The translations under genes were made by a program, and so were the position numbers. This document shows, in pieces, positions 41,409 to 50,118 of a stretch of 64,000 bases of DNA; position 1 is the first letter of the stretch; every line of letters starts with the position of its first letter. Source of the DNA: JACVRW01 sp963827065 (GTDB taxonomy: Bacteria; Actinomycetota; Thermoleophilia; Solirubrobacterales; Thermoleophilaceae); the NCBI GenBank assembly GCA_963827065.1, contig CAWGZM010000008.1, positions 62,001 to 126,000 on the forward strand. The letters run 5' to 3'. The notes under the pieces were generated by a model that ran no database searches, was not told the origin of the DNA, and saw nothing but the letters and a program-made list of their open reading frames with translations.

Positions 41409-43958
41409 CTACTCGTACGCGAGCGCGCGCAGGACGTCGATCCGCGACGCCCGCCGCGCCGGGCCGATGGCAGCCACCACGCCCGCCAGCGCGGCCAGCG
41501 CCAGCAGCAGGATCAGCGTGGCGATCGGGTAGGAGAGCGTGAAGCCCTCGTCGGCGAGCGGCCGCGACACGAGCGCCGCCATCAGCACGCCCAGCACCAT
41601 CCCGAGGATGGCTCCGATCAGCGCCGTGATCACCGCCTCGTAGCGGACCATCGTGCGCACCTGGCGGCGCGACATCCCGACGGCGCGCAGCATGCCGAGC
41701 TCGCGCGTGCGCTCGTGAATCGAGAGCGCGAGCGTGTTGACGATCCCGAACAGGGAGACGATCACGGCCAGCGACAGGAGCGCGTAGACGAGCAGCAGCA
41801 GCGCGTTCACCTGTGACTCCTGGTTCTCCTTCAGCTGCTCCTGGTTCTGCACCTCGACGGTGGGATATCTGGCGGCGAGCGCCGCCTCCAGGTCGCTCTG
41901 GACCGTGGCCGCGGACGCGCCGTGTTCGAGCCGGACGAAGGCGAGGCTCGGCTGGTCGGCTCCGAACAGCGGTTGGAGCGTCGCGTCGTTGACGAGCATC
42001 TTGCCGAACAGGTCGAGACCGCCCTCGATCTCGCCGCGGATCGTGTAGATCGCCCTCTTCTCGAGAGGCGTTCGGACGCTTACGGTGTCGCCCACCTCGA
42101 GCCCCTTCGAGTCGGCCCACGCCTCGTCGGCCACGGCCTCGCGGTCGTTGAGCCCGCGCAGGACTGCGGGCGAGCCGTCCACGAAGTCGAGCGACAGGAC
42201 CCCGTTGATCGTCTCCGGGTCGATCCCGGCGACGCGTATCTGCTCGCCCTTGTACTCGCCCGATCCGTACGTGACGGCGGAGATGTTCGCGACGCCGTCG
42301 ACGTCGCTGGCGGCCGCCACCGCGTCGCGCGGGATCGGCGAGAAGCCGTCCGTGTTCTGGAGGATCACGTCGCTCTTGAAGTTCTCGTCGATCGTGTTCG
42401 CGATCGACGACTTGAGGCCGGCGGCGAAGACGGTCACGAAGGTCACGAGCGCGAGCCCGATCATCAGCGCCGCGGCCGTCGTGGCGGTGCGGCCGGGCTT
42501 ACGCATCGCGTTCTCGCGCGCGAGCCTGCCGGTCAGCCCGCGAACGCGCTCCATCGGCTTGCCCGCGAGCGACGCCAGCGGCCGGACCAGCCGCGGCGAG
42601 AACAGCGAGGTCGCGAACAGGATGAGCGCCGCGCCGCCGCCGAGCAGGCCGGCGGCCGTGCCGGATTCCTCGATCCCGCCGAACAGGCCGATGAGCATGA
42701 GTGCCAGCCCGAGCCCACCGAGCAGGAGCGCGGCTATGAGCGTCAGGCGCCCGCGCGGCTTCGAGTCCTGCAGCTCGGACTCGCGCAGGGCCGCCATCGG
42801 GGTGATGCGCGTGGCCCGCAGGGCGGGCGCGAGCGCTGCGACCAGCGTGACCACGACCCCGATCAGCAGCGAGACGATCACCGTGCGGGCGAGCACGACC
42901 GTGCCCGTGTTGGGCAGATCCGCACCGATCGCCTTGAAGAGTGCGTTGATGCCGCCGGCGAACAGGATCCCGGCCGCAAGCCCGCCGACGGCGCCGAGCA
43001 GACCAAGCACGAGCGCCTCGATGCCCACGGACGAGAGGATCTGCCCGCGCGAGGCTCCGAGCGTGCGCAGCATCCCGAACTCACGCGTGCGCTGCGCCAC
43101 CGTGATCGAGAAGGTGTTGAAGATCTGGAACGCGCCCACGAACAGCGAGATCCCGGCGAACACGAGCAGCGCTATGCGCAGGAAGCCCAAGTCGCTCGCG
43201 ATGTCGTCCGACTGGCGCTGTGCAGCTTGTTGGCCGGTCTCGGCGATCAGGTTGGGCGGCAGGATCCGGGCGATCCGGTCGCGCAGCTCGGCCGCCGAGA
43301 CTCCCTCGGCCGCGGCCACCGAGATCTGGTCGAACTTGCCGACCCGGTCGGTCACGCGCTGCGCCTCGGGCAGCGTCATCTGGGCGATGCCGGCGCCCCC
43401 GAAGTTGCTGTCGCCGAGCTGCGTCAGCCCCACCACGTCGTAGGCCTTGACCTCCGTGGCGCCCGCCACGCGCAGCTCGTCGCCGATCTCGAGCCCGCCG
43501 TTGTCCGCGGTCTGGGTGTCGATCGAGGCCTCGGATGCCGTGCGCGGCTTGCGGCCCTCGACGTAGTCGAGCGTCTCGAAGCGCGGCGGCAGCAGCGACG
43601 AGATGAAGTTGGGGGCGAAGCTGTCCGTGAGCGCCTCGCCGTCCGCCTTGACGAACTTGCCGATCGAGAAGACCGAGCCGGACGCCGCCTCGACGCCCTC
43701 GACGTCGCGCACGCGCGGGAGCAGCGAGGCGTCGAAGGCGGGCGGGCCGGTGTCATCGCTCGCGATGTCGGTCTTGGCGGTGATCGCGACGTCGGTGCCC
43801 TTCAGCGACTCGCTGAAGATCTCGCCGAACGACTCGTTGATCGTGTCCGTGAGGATGTAGGTGCCGGAGACGAGCGCTACGCCAAGGAAGATCGCCAGCC
43901 ACGTCGTGAAGGCGCGCAGCTTGCGGGCCGCGATGCCGCGCAGGGCGACCTTGGTCAC
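41409..43958 (-). CDS. FtsX/MacB-type ABC transporter permease
   Basis: An 849-residue permease with two FtsX modules. An N-terminal helix (AFTTWLAIFLGVALVSGTYI) is followed by a large extracellular domain, and three helices around 265-390 include the coupling segment EFGMLRTLGASRGQIL. A central helix pair, a second outer domain and three C-terminal helices follow, with ELGMLRAVGMSRRQVRTMVR. The architecture is that of lipoprotein/antibiotic/peptide exporters. It overlaps the ATPase stop by 4 nt. Confidence 0.93.
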   Translation of the reverse strand: MTKVALRGIAARKLRAFTTWLAIFLGVALVSGTYILTDTINESFGEIFSESLKGTDVAITAKTDIASDDTGPPAFDASLLPRVRDVEGVEAASGSVFSIGKFVKADGEALTDSFAPNFISSLLPPRFETLDYVEGRKPRTASEASIDTQTADNGGLEIGDELRVAGATEVKAYDVVGLTQLGDSNFGGAGIAQMTLPEAQRVTDRVGKFDQISVAAAEGVSAAELRDRIARILPPNLIAETGQQAAQRQSDDIASDLGFLRIALLVFAGISLFVGAFQIFNTFSITVAQRTREFGMLRTLGASRGQILSSVGIEALVLGLLGAVGGLAAGILFAGGINALFKAIGADLPNTGTVVLARTVIVSLLIGVVVTLVAALAPALRATRITPMAALRESELQDSKPRGRLTLIAALLLGGLGLALMLIGLFGGIEESGTAAGLLGGGAALILFATSLFSPRLVRPLASLAGKPMERVRGLTGRLARENAMRKPGRTATTAAALMIGLALVTFVTVFAAGLKSSIANTIDENFKSDVILQNTDGFSPIPRDAVAAASDVDGVANISAVTYGSGEYKGEQIRVAGIDPETINGVLSLDFVDGSPAVLRGLNDREAVADEAWADSKGLEVGDTVSVRTPLEKRAIYTIRGEIEGGLDLFGKMLVNDATLQPLFGADQPSLAFVRLEHGASAATVQSDLEAALAARYPTVEVQNQEQLKENQESQVNALLLLVYALLSLAVIVSLFGIVNTLALSIHERTRELGMLRAVGMSRRQVRTMVRYEAVITALIGAILGMVLGVLMAALVSRPLADEGFTLSYPIATLILLLALAALAGVVAAIGPARRASRIDVLRALAYE

Positions 43959-44677
43959 GCCACTTCCTTCATCAGCTCGATCACCTCGTCCGCCGAGCCG
44001 GCCTGGGCGTCGTGCACGACGAGGCCGTCGCGCAGCACGATCAAACGGTCCGCGTGCGAGGCCGCCTCGGGGTCGTGGGTCACCATGACGACGGACTGGC
44101 CGAACTCGTCGACGGACTGACGCAGCAGCTGGAGCACCTCCTCGCTCGACTTCGAGTCGAGGTTGCCGGTCGGCTCGTCCGCGAAGATCACCGCCGGCTT
44201 CGAGGCGAGCGCGCGTGCCACCGCGACGCGCTGCTGCTGACCTCCCGAGAGCTCCGCCGGCCGATGCGTGCGCCGGTCACCGAGCCCGACCGTCGTGATC
44301 AGCCGCTCGATCCAGTCGGGGTCGGGCTTCACGCCGGCAATCGACAGCGGCAGCACGACGTTCTCCTCCGCCGTCAGCACCGGGATCAGGTTGAAGAACT
44401 GGAAGACGAAGCCCAACTTGTCGCGCCGCAGGCGCGTGAGCGCGGCGTCGTCGAGTCCGGTCAGGTCGACCCCGTCGATCGTGACAGTGCCCGAGGTCGG
44501 CCGGTCGAGCCCGGCGAGGATGTGCATGAGGGTCGACTTGCCCGAGCCGGACGGCCCCATGATCGCGCTGAAGCGGCCGCGCTCGAAGCCGACGCTGACG
44601 CCGGCCAGCGCATTCACTGCGGCGTCGCCCTCGCCGAAGCGGCGCCGCACGTCGGTTGCGGTGACGATCGAATCCAT
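43955..44677 (-). CDS. ABC transporter ATP-binding protein (MacB/LolD type)
   Basis: A 240-residue ATPase. Walker A is GPSGSGKST (near residue 43), the Q-loop FQFFNLIPVLTAEEN, the signature LSGGQQQRVAVARAL, Walker B VIFADEPTGNLDS, and the H-loop VTHD. The sequence and its coupled FtsX permease place it in the MacB/LolD/FtsE family of exporters or mechanotransmitters. Confidence 0.95.
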   Translation of the reverse strand: MDSIVTATDVRRRFGEGDAAVNALAGVSVGFERGRFSAIMGPSGSGKSTLMHILAGLDRPTSGTVTIDGVDLTGLDDAALTRLRRDKLGFVFQFFNLIPVLTAEENVVLPLSIAGVKPDPDWIERLITTVGLGDRRTHRPAELSGGQQQRVAVARALASKPAVIFADEPTGNLDSKSSEEVLQLLRQSVDEFGQSVVMVTHDPEAASHADRLIVLRDGLVVHDAQAGSADEVIELMKEVA

Positions 44678-44704
44678 GCCCGGCAGACTTGCACGCCCGC
44701 CCCG

Positions 44705-44734
44705 TTGACCGCGGTACGGCTAACCGGTCATAGT
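44705..44734 (+). promoter_or_regulatory. Leaderless-type promoter of the methyltransferase gene
   Basis: TTGACC (44705-44710), an 18-nt spacer and CATAGT (44729-44734) are followed by only 6 nt before the ATG at 44741. Transcription would begin at or next to the start codon, and no ribosome site is present. Confidence 0.55.
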
Positions 44735-44740
44735 GCGCCG

Positions 44741-45502
44741 ATGGACCCGAAGACCATGTGGGGCTCAGGCAACTACGCGGCAGTCGCGGAGAAAATCGGC
44801 GCGGTCGGCGAGCAGATCGTCGAGGCTGCCGGGCTCGAGCCCGGCGAGACGGTCCTCGACGTCGCCTGTGGCAGCGGTAACGCCACGCTTCCGGCCGCGC
44901 GGCTCGGGGCGCGGGTCACCGGGGTCGACTTCTCCCCCGAGCTGCTCGCGATCGCCCGCGAGCGCGCCGCGGACGCGATGGTCGAGGTGGAGTGGGTGGA
45001 GGCCGACATCCAGGACCTCCCTTTCGAGGACGGCAGCTTCGACCGCGTGATCTCGACCTTCGGGCACATGTTCGCCCCCGATCACGAGGCCACCGCCGCC
45101 GAGATGAAGCGCGTCTGCCGTCCCGGCGGCACGATCGGTGTGTGCTGCTGGACGCCCACCGGCTCGATCGGGCGGATGTTCCAGATGGTCGCCGGTCTGA
45201 TACCGCCCCCGCCGGGCTCATCGTCCCCGCTCCTGTGGGGCACCGAGGAGCACGTGCGCGAGCTGCTCGGGGACGGCCCGATGGAGCGACGGAACGTCGA
45301 GTGGCGAGACTCCTCGGTCGAGAGCTACGCGGACTTCATGCTCGAGAGCTTCGGCCCGCTGCTCAATGCCCGCGAGGTGCTCGGCGCACGTGGCGGGGAG
45401 CTGCGCACCGAGTATCTCGGGTTCCTCGAGCAGGAGAACCTCGCCGACGACGGGACGCTGCGCTTCGAGGGCGAGTACCTCAGCGCCGTGATGAATCGAT
45501 AG
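44741..45502 (+). CDS. Class I SAM-dependent methyltransferase
   Basis: A 253-residue protein. Motif I is VLDVACGSGNATLPAAR, the acidic end of strand 2 is VTGVDFSPELL, motif II is VEWVEADIQDLPFEDGSFD, and the post-II strand is RVCRPGGTIGVCCWTP. It resembles UbiE/Methyltransf_11 proteins; the substrate is unknown. The ATG at 44741 was chosen because it follows a good -35/-10 pair and the family N-terminus begins there; the longer frame is a shadow of the ABC ATPase gene. Confidence 0.9.
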   Translation: MDPKTMWGSGNYAAVAEKIGAVGEQIVEAAGLEPGETVLDVACGSGNATLPAARLGARVTGVDFSPELLAIARERAADAMVEVEWVEADIQDLPFEDGSFDRVISTFGHMFAPDHEATAAEMKRVCRPGGTIGVCCWTPTGSIGRMFQMVAGLIPPPPGSSSPLLWGTEEHVRELLGDGPMERRNVEWRDSSVESYADFMLESFGPLLNAREVLGARGGELRTEYLGFLEQENLADDGTLRFEGEYLSAVMNR

Positions 45503-45529
45503 GGCTCGCGGGCATGTGCCCGCTCGCCC

Positions 45530-46174
45530 TCACGTCCTGAGAAACGCGAGCACCGCCAGCACGCGACGGTGGTCCTCCGCCGCCGGCGTGAGGCCGAGCT
45601 TCCCGAAGATGCTCGTCACGTGCTTCTCGACGGCGCGCTCGGTCACCACCATGTGCTCCGCGATCGCCCGGTTAGAGCGACCCTCGGCCATCAGCTCGAG
45701 CACCTCGCGCTCGCGCGGGGTCAGCTCGGCGAGCGGGTCGTCGCGGCGAGCCCTGCCCACGAGCTGCGCGACGACCTCGGGGTCGAGCGCCGAGCCGCCC
45801 TCGGCCACGCGCTTGACCGACTCGACGAAGCGCTCGACGTCGGCCACTCGGTCCTTCAGCAGATAGCCCACGCCGCCCGCGCTGTCGCTCACCAGCTCGA
45901 GCGCGTAGCCCTCCTCGACGTATTGCGAGAGCACGAGCACGCCCGTCTCGGGGTGGGTGGCCCTGATCTCGAGCGCCGCCCGCAGCCCGTCGTCCGTGTT
46001 GGTCGGCGGCATGCGGATGTCGACGACGGCGACGTCGGGCTTGTGCGCGCCGACCTTGCGGATCAGGTCCTCGGCGTCGCCCGCCTGCGCGACCACCTCG
46101 AAGCCCGACTCCTCCAGCAGCCGCACGACGCCCTCGCGCAGGAGGACGGAGTCGTCGGCCACGACTACGCGCAT
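45530..46174 (-). CDS. NarL/LuxR-family response regulator
   Basis: A 214-residue two-domain regulator. The receiver domain (1-120) has Asp8/Asp9 and the phosphorylation site Asp52 (VVDIRMPP). The LuxR helix-turn-helix (about 148-205) has LTPREREVLELMAEGRSNRAIA and VEKHVTSIFGKLGL. It is paired with the histidine kinase encoded directly upstream, whose stop it overlaps by 10 nt. Confidence 0.95.
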   Translation of the reverse strand: MRVVVADDSVLLREGVVRLLEESGFEVVAQAGDAEDLIRKVGAHKPDVAVVDIRMPPTNTDDGLRAALEIRATHPETGVLVLSQYVEEGYALELVSDSAGGVGYLLKDRVADVERFVESVKRVAEGGSALDPEVVAQLVGRARRDDPLAELTPREREVLELMAEGRSNRAIAEHMVVTERAVEKHVTSIFGKLGLTPAAEDHRRVLAVLAFLRT

Positions 46175-47916
46175 GGGATGCTCGCCTTCACGGTCGTTCC
46201 TCTTCCGGGCTCCGATTCCACCTCGAGGCGGCCCTCGAGCACCGCCATCCGGTCGGCGAGGCCGCGTAGGCCGCTGCCCCTTCCGGGGTCGGCGCCGCCG
46301 ACCCCGTCGTCGGTGACCGCCACAACGACTCGCCCGTTGTGACGCTCGACGCTCACGGTCGCCTGGTTGGCGGCAGCGTACTTCGCCACGTTCGTGAGGG
46401 CCTCGGAGACGACGAAGTAGGCGGCCAGCTCGATCGCCTCGGGCAGGCGCTCGGACGGCACGGGGCCGAGCTCCACGGGGACGGGAGCGCGCAGGGCGAG
46501 CGTTTCGATCGCGGTGCGCAGGCCGCGCTCTGAGAGCACCGCCGGGTGCAGTCCGCGGGCGAGCTCGCGCAGCTCCTCGAGCGCCGATTCGAGCTCCTCG
46601 CCGGCGCCGGCGAGCAGTGTCTCGGCGCCGGCCGGGTCCTGGCGCAGCTTCGAGCGCGCGACCCGCAGCGTGAGCGCGATCGACACGAGCCGCTGCTGCG
46701 CGCCGTCGTGCAGGTTGCGCTCGAGCCGGCGGCGCTCCTCGAGGCCCACCCGCAGCATCCGCTCGCGCGAACCGCGCAGCTCCTGGAGCTTCGCACGCAG
46801 CTCCGCGTCGAGCCGCTCGTTCTCGAGGGCGAGCGCGGTGGCGGCCCCCACCGCGCGAACGTGGTCGCGCGCGCCGGTGAGCGAGCCGTCATAGATGATC
46901 GCCGCGATCGTCTCGCCCTCGCGCTCGACGGGCGCGACCGCCCGCCCCGAGCCCTGCTTCGGCAGCGTGTATGCGCGCCCCGTCCCGTCGACGAAGCGGG
47001 TGCTCTCGGGCAGCCAATAGACGAGCTCGAGCGACGGGTCGGAGAGGGCCTCCGCCAGCGCGTCGCGCAACTCGCCGGGCCGTGGCGCCTCCCCGAGCCG
47101 CGAGACCAGCTCGCCGACCGCGCCGCCCTGGAGCATGCGCGCCCGGATGAAGGCCGCCAGGAAGATGAACGGCATCAGCGCCAGCGGCACCATCGCCGCG
47201 ATCCAGGCGAAGTCGGTGGCGTCGCTGTCCCGCGCGGCGGCGCCCACCGCGAGCGTCGCCAGCAGCGCGACCATCAGCGCGATGCCCGCAAGGTAGAGCG
47301 GGCCGTAGAGGCGCCGCTCGGGCCCGACTGCGCGGCGGTAGCGGCGGATCAGGACGAACAGGACGACCCCGACGAGCACGAGCCCGGTCGCGTCGATCGT
47401 GGCGCCTAACACGTCGACGACGGTCTCGCTCGACCTGATCAGCAGGAGGTTCTCGGGGCAGTTGTCGCAGTCATAGGACTGCTGCGGGTCGGTGAACAGG
47501 AAGAGCGGCAACACGAGCAGGGTCACCCCGTAGATGGCGGCGACGAGGCGGCGCTCGAAGGTGGAGTGGAGCCGGCCGTCGGGTGCGGCCAACAGCATGT
47601 GGGCCGCCGTCGCGAAGAAGAGCGATCCGATCGCCGTGCCGAACGTGAACAGCAGCGGGATGTCGGAGGCGCCGGTGAGGCTGAGCAGCCAGGCGAAGCC
47701 GGTCGCCGCCATCAGCATGCCGACCCGGTTCTCCGGGTCGCGCGACCAGGCGAACAGCCCGGCCCCCACGAAGCCCCAGCCGACCACCAGCCCGAGCACC
47801 GCCAGCACGCCGCGCATGGGCAGGAAGTCGCTGGTCAGGATCAGCGCGAGGTCGATCAGCCCCAGCGCGACCGCCGCGCCCGCCAGGCCCCATAGGGCAC
47901 GGCGCAGCGAGGTCAG
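46165..47916 (-). CDS. Membrane sensor histidine kinase (HisKA_3/NarX-type)
   Basis: About 583 residues if it starts at the CTG at 47916, which overlaps the upstream stop as CTGA; the first canonical codon is the ATG at 47817. I prefer the longer form because the extra 33 residues (LRRALWGLAGAAVALGLIDL and on) supply a first membrane helix that this type of kinase normally has. Six or more helices are followed by a GAF-like linker, the dimerisation motif LEERRRLERNLHDGAQQRLV with the phospho-accepting His, and the HATPase motifs TNVAKYA, DDGVGGA and GSGLRGLADR. It acts on the LuxR regulator downstream. Confidence 0.88.
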   Translation of the reverse strand: MTSLRRALWGLAGAAVALGLIDLALILTSDFLPMRGVLAVLGLVVGWGFVGAGLFAWSRDPENRVGMLMAATGFAWLLSLTGASDIPLLFTFGTAIGSLFFATAAHMLLAAPDGRLHSTFERRLVAAIYGVTLLVLPLFLFTDPQQSYDCDNCPENLLLIRSSETVVDVLGATIDATGLVLVGVVLFVLIRRYRRAVGPERRLYGPLYLAGIALMVALLATLAVGAAARDSDATDFAWIAAMVPLALMPFIFLAAFIRARMLQGGAVGELVSRLGEAPRPGELRDALAEALSDPSLELVYWLPESTRFVDGTGRAYTLPKQGSGRAVAPVEREGETIAAIIYDGSLTGARDHVRAVGAATALALENERLDAELRAKLQELRGSRERMLRVGLEERRRLERNLHDGAQQRLVSIALTLRVARSKLRQDPAGAETLLAGAGEELESALEELRELARGLHPAVLSERGLRTAIETLALRAPVPVELGPVPSERLPEAIELAAYFVVSEALTNVAKYAAANQATVSVERHNGRVVVAVTDDGVGGADPGRGSGLRGLADRMAVLEGRLEVESEPGRGTTVKASIPCA

Positions 47917-48263
47917 AGGAGCGCCTCCAGGGCCGCGCCCGAGAGCTCTGACTTCGGGATGAAGCCGCGGACGTTCGTCCTCTCGCCGAGCGGCCCGAGG
48001 TCGTCGACGTCGCGGCTCGAGGTGAGCACGACCGCGGGCGCCGAGCCGTTCGCCGAGATGCGCGCGGCGACCTCGAAGCCGTCGATGTCGGGCAGCTGCA
48101 CGTCGAGCAGGACCATCTGCGGGCGCAGCTCGCGTACCGCCTCGATCGCGGCGCGGCCGTCCGGCGCCTCGCCCACCACCTCGAAGCCGTCGGCCTCGAG
48201 CAGCATGCGCGCACTGGCCCGGAAGCTCGGGTGGTCGTCGACGATGAGGACGGTGATCGCCAT
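47913..48263 (-). CDS. Receiver-only response regulator
   Basis: A 116-residue CheY-like domain. It has the acidic pair Asp9/Asp10, phosphorylation site Asp54 (MVLLDVQLPDIDG), Thr81 and Lys104 (FIPKSEL). It has no output domain. The ATG at 48263 was chosen; the longer frame to 48317 adds unrelated residues. It is the first gene of a receiver-kinase-LuxR regulator operon, so it probably tunes or competes for the same kinase. Confidence 0.9.
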   Translation of the reverse strand: MAITVLIVDDHPSFRASARMLLEADGFEVVGEAPDGRAAIEAVRELRPQMVLLDVQLPDIDGFEVAARISANGSAPAVVLTSSRDVDDLGPLGERTNVRGFIPKSELSGAALEALL

Positions 48264-48347
48264 CTCAGCGCAGATTGTGTACCCGGCCGGGCATTTAGCC
48301 AATACGGATAGCCACACCTCCGGGCCTGCCTATCATCCGCCCTCCTC

Positions 48348-49034
48348 ATGGAGGGCGCCACCGAGCCGATTGCCGCGCCGCCGTCCGAGCTGCCGCCCGA
48401 GCTCCGCGGCGAGCCGCCGCCGCGAAGCGGCGGGCCGCTTGCGCTGATCCGCTTCATGCGCCGCAAGGGCATGCTCAACCTCAAGTACGGGCGCCTGGTC
48501 GTGCGGCTCGGCTGGTGGAAGCTGCGCCTGCGGGAGCGCCTCCTGCTCGACGGGCTCGCCTTCATCGGCCCGGGCTGCTCGATCGAGGTGGGCCGCCGCG
48601 CCACCGTCGAGCTCGGGCGTTGGTCCTGGGTCGGCCACGGCTGCAAGATCCGCTCGCACGAGGGCAGCGTGTCGATCGGAGCGAAGACGGTGCTCGGCCA
48701 GGAGTGCACGATCTCGTCGTTCCAGCACGTCTCGATCGGCCGCGAGTGCGTGATCGCCGACCGGGTGATGCTGATCGACTTCGACCACGGCATGGTCGAG
48801 GTCGAGCGCCCGATCCGCTTGCAGGGGATCTACAAGCGCGACGTGCGCGTCGGCAACAACGTCTGGATCGGCTACGGCGCCTGCGTCCTGCGCGGCGTGA
48901 CGGTCGGCGACAACGCCGTGATCGGCACCAACGCCGTGGTGACCCGCGACGTCCCGGCCAACGCGGTCGTAGGCGGCGTGCCGGCCCGCCTGATCCGCAT
49001 GCGCGAGACGCCCCAGCGCTTGCGCTTCTCGTAA
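48348..49034 (+). CDS. Left-handed beta-helix acyltransferase (CysE/LacA/NodL-like)
   Basis: A 228-residue protein. The N-terminal helix region is basic. From about residue 70 hexapeptide repeats begin (FIGPGCSIEVGRRATVEL and later VRVGNNVWIGYGACVLRGVT), ending with VIGTNAVVTRDVPANAVVGG and PARLIR. The HG in FDHGMVEV is the likely catalytic His. It probably acetylates a sugar of a surface glycan; the acceptor is unknown. Confidence 0.88.
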   Translation: MEGATEPIAAPPSELPPELRGEPPPRSGGPLALIRFMRRKGMLNLKYGRLVVRLGWWKLRLRERLLLDGLAFIGPGCSIEVGRRATVELGRWSWVGHGCKIRSHEGSVSIGAKTVLGQECTISSFQHVSIGRECVIADRVMLIDFDHGMVEVERPIRLQGIYKRDVRVGNNVWIGYGACVLRGVTVGDNAVIGTNAVVTRDVPANAVVGGVPARLIRMRETPQRLRFS

Positions 49035-49109
49035 CGCGCGCGTCGCCGAGTTGTCACGCGCGGGTGCTGAACCGTGACGCGAATCGCGCGACGATCGCCC
49101 CGTGTCACC

Positions 49110-49154
49110 CGAGTGGACGATGACGGACATATAGATGCCGGAATCGTCCACTCG
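49110..49154. repeat. Family-2 inverted repeat, copy 2
   Basis: The arms CGAGTGGACGAT (49110-49121) and ATCGTCCACTCG (49143-49154) are perfect reverse complements around a 21-nt loop. The right half matches copy 1 (19721-19765). The ATG of the AbiEi-like gene (49135) lies in the loop, and the right arm encodes its residues 3-7, so the repeat supplies the translation start. Confidence 0.85.
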
Positions 49155-50055
49155 CGCGGATCGAGCCGTTGCCCGGCTCGCCGGTCGGCAGCATGGGGTT
49201 GTAGCGCTTCCCCAGCTCGTCGGGCTCGGGCTGCAGGCCCGGGCGGTGCGGGCGAGGGTTGCGGCGGGCCGGCTGCATCGAGTGCACCAGGGCGTCTATA
49301 CCGTCGGCCACCCTCTCCTCACCGCCGAGGGACGCTGGATGGCTGCGGTGCTCGCCTGCGGAGACGGCGCGCTCCTCTCGCACCGGTCGGCCGCGATCCT
49401 GTGGGGCCTGCGCGCAGGAGGCGGCGCGCGCGTGGACGTGACCACGATCCGCCGCGTCGGCCGTGGCCGCGCGGCGATTCGGGTCCACTGGCGTCCCTCT
49501 GTGGCTGCAATCGACGGTGGCTCCTGCCGCGGCATTCCGTGTACCTCGGTGGCCCGCACCCTGCTGGACCTAGCGGCGGTCTCCCCGCGGGAACTCGAGA
49601 ACGCCTGCGATCGCGCCGAGCAACTGCGACTCTTCGACGGCCGGGCGCTCCATGCGCTGGTCACGCGGGCGCGAGGCGAGCGCGGCACGAAACGGCTGCG
49701 CGAAACGCTCGAGCAGCTGGAACCGAGCGGAGCCCTGACCCGCACCGAGATCGAGCGCCTGCTGCTCGCCCTCTGCCGCACACACTCCCTTCCCCAGCCG
49801 GTCGTGAACGGCTGGATCCAGCTGGACGGCATCGGCTTCTCACCCGACTTCCTCTGGCCGAACGCCAAGCTGATCGTCGAAACAGATGGCCACACGACGC
49901 ACGGCACAAGGGAGGCCTTCGAGGCCGACCGCCGCCGTGACCAGCTGCTCGCCGAGGCCGGCTACACCACCCTGCGCTTCACCTGGCTCCAGGTGACGAC
50001 CGAGCCCGAACGCGTCGCGCGCACGATCAAAGCCGTCCAAAAAGCGTTCGGTTAG
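49135..50055 (+). CDS. AbiEi-like N-terminal domain with DUF559 (Vsr-like nuclease) domain
   Basis: A 306-residue protein. The first 60 residues resemble the winged-helix AbiEi antitoxin N-terminal domain (RLAGRQHGVVALPQLVGLGL then GRLHRVHQGVYTVG). The middle has the usual LSHRSAAILWGL and CTSVARTLLDLA. The C-terminal region has a restriction-like fold of the DUF559/Vsr type: GFSPDFLWPNAKLIVETDGH, then RDQLLAEAGYTTLRFTW. Such proteins are very common in actinobacteria without a cognate toxin, and the role is unknown. The start codon lies inside the family-2 repeat. Confidence 0.82.
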   Translation: MPESSTRADRAVARLAGRQHGVVALPQLVGLGLQARAVRARVAAGRLHRVHQGVYTVGHPLLTAEGRWMAAVLACGDGALLSHRSAAILWGLRAGGGARVDVTTIRRVGRGRAAIRVHWRPSVAAIDGGSCRGIPCTSVARTLLDLAAVSPRELENACDRAEQLRLFDGRALHALVTRARGERGTKRLRETLEQLEPSGALTRTEIERLLLALCRTHSLPQPVVNGWIQLDGIGFSPDFLWPNAKLIVETDGHTTHGTREAFEADRRRDQLLAEAGYTTLRFTWLQVTTEPERVARTIKAVQKAFG

Positions 50056-50118
50056 CCCCACCTCCCTTAGGGGGGATTCCGCATTGGAACGGAGGTGGCC
50101 GGGGCGCAGGATCTGCCT

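Noticed and set aside
49135..50055. Toxin-antitoxin or phage-defence locus
   Set aside because: Only the AbiEi-like/DUF559 protein is present. No AbiEii nucleotidyltransferase toxin or other defence gene flanks it, and such solitary genes are common in actinobacteria.
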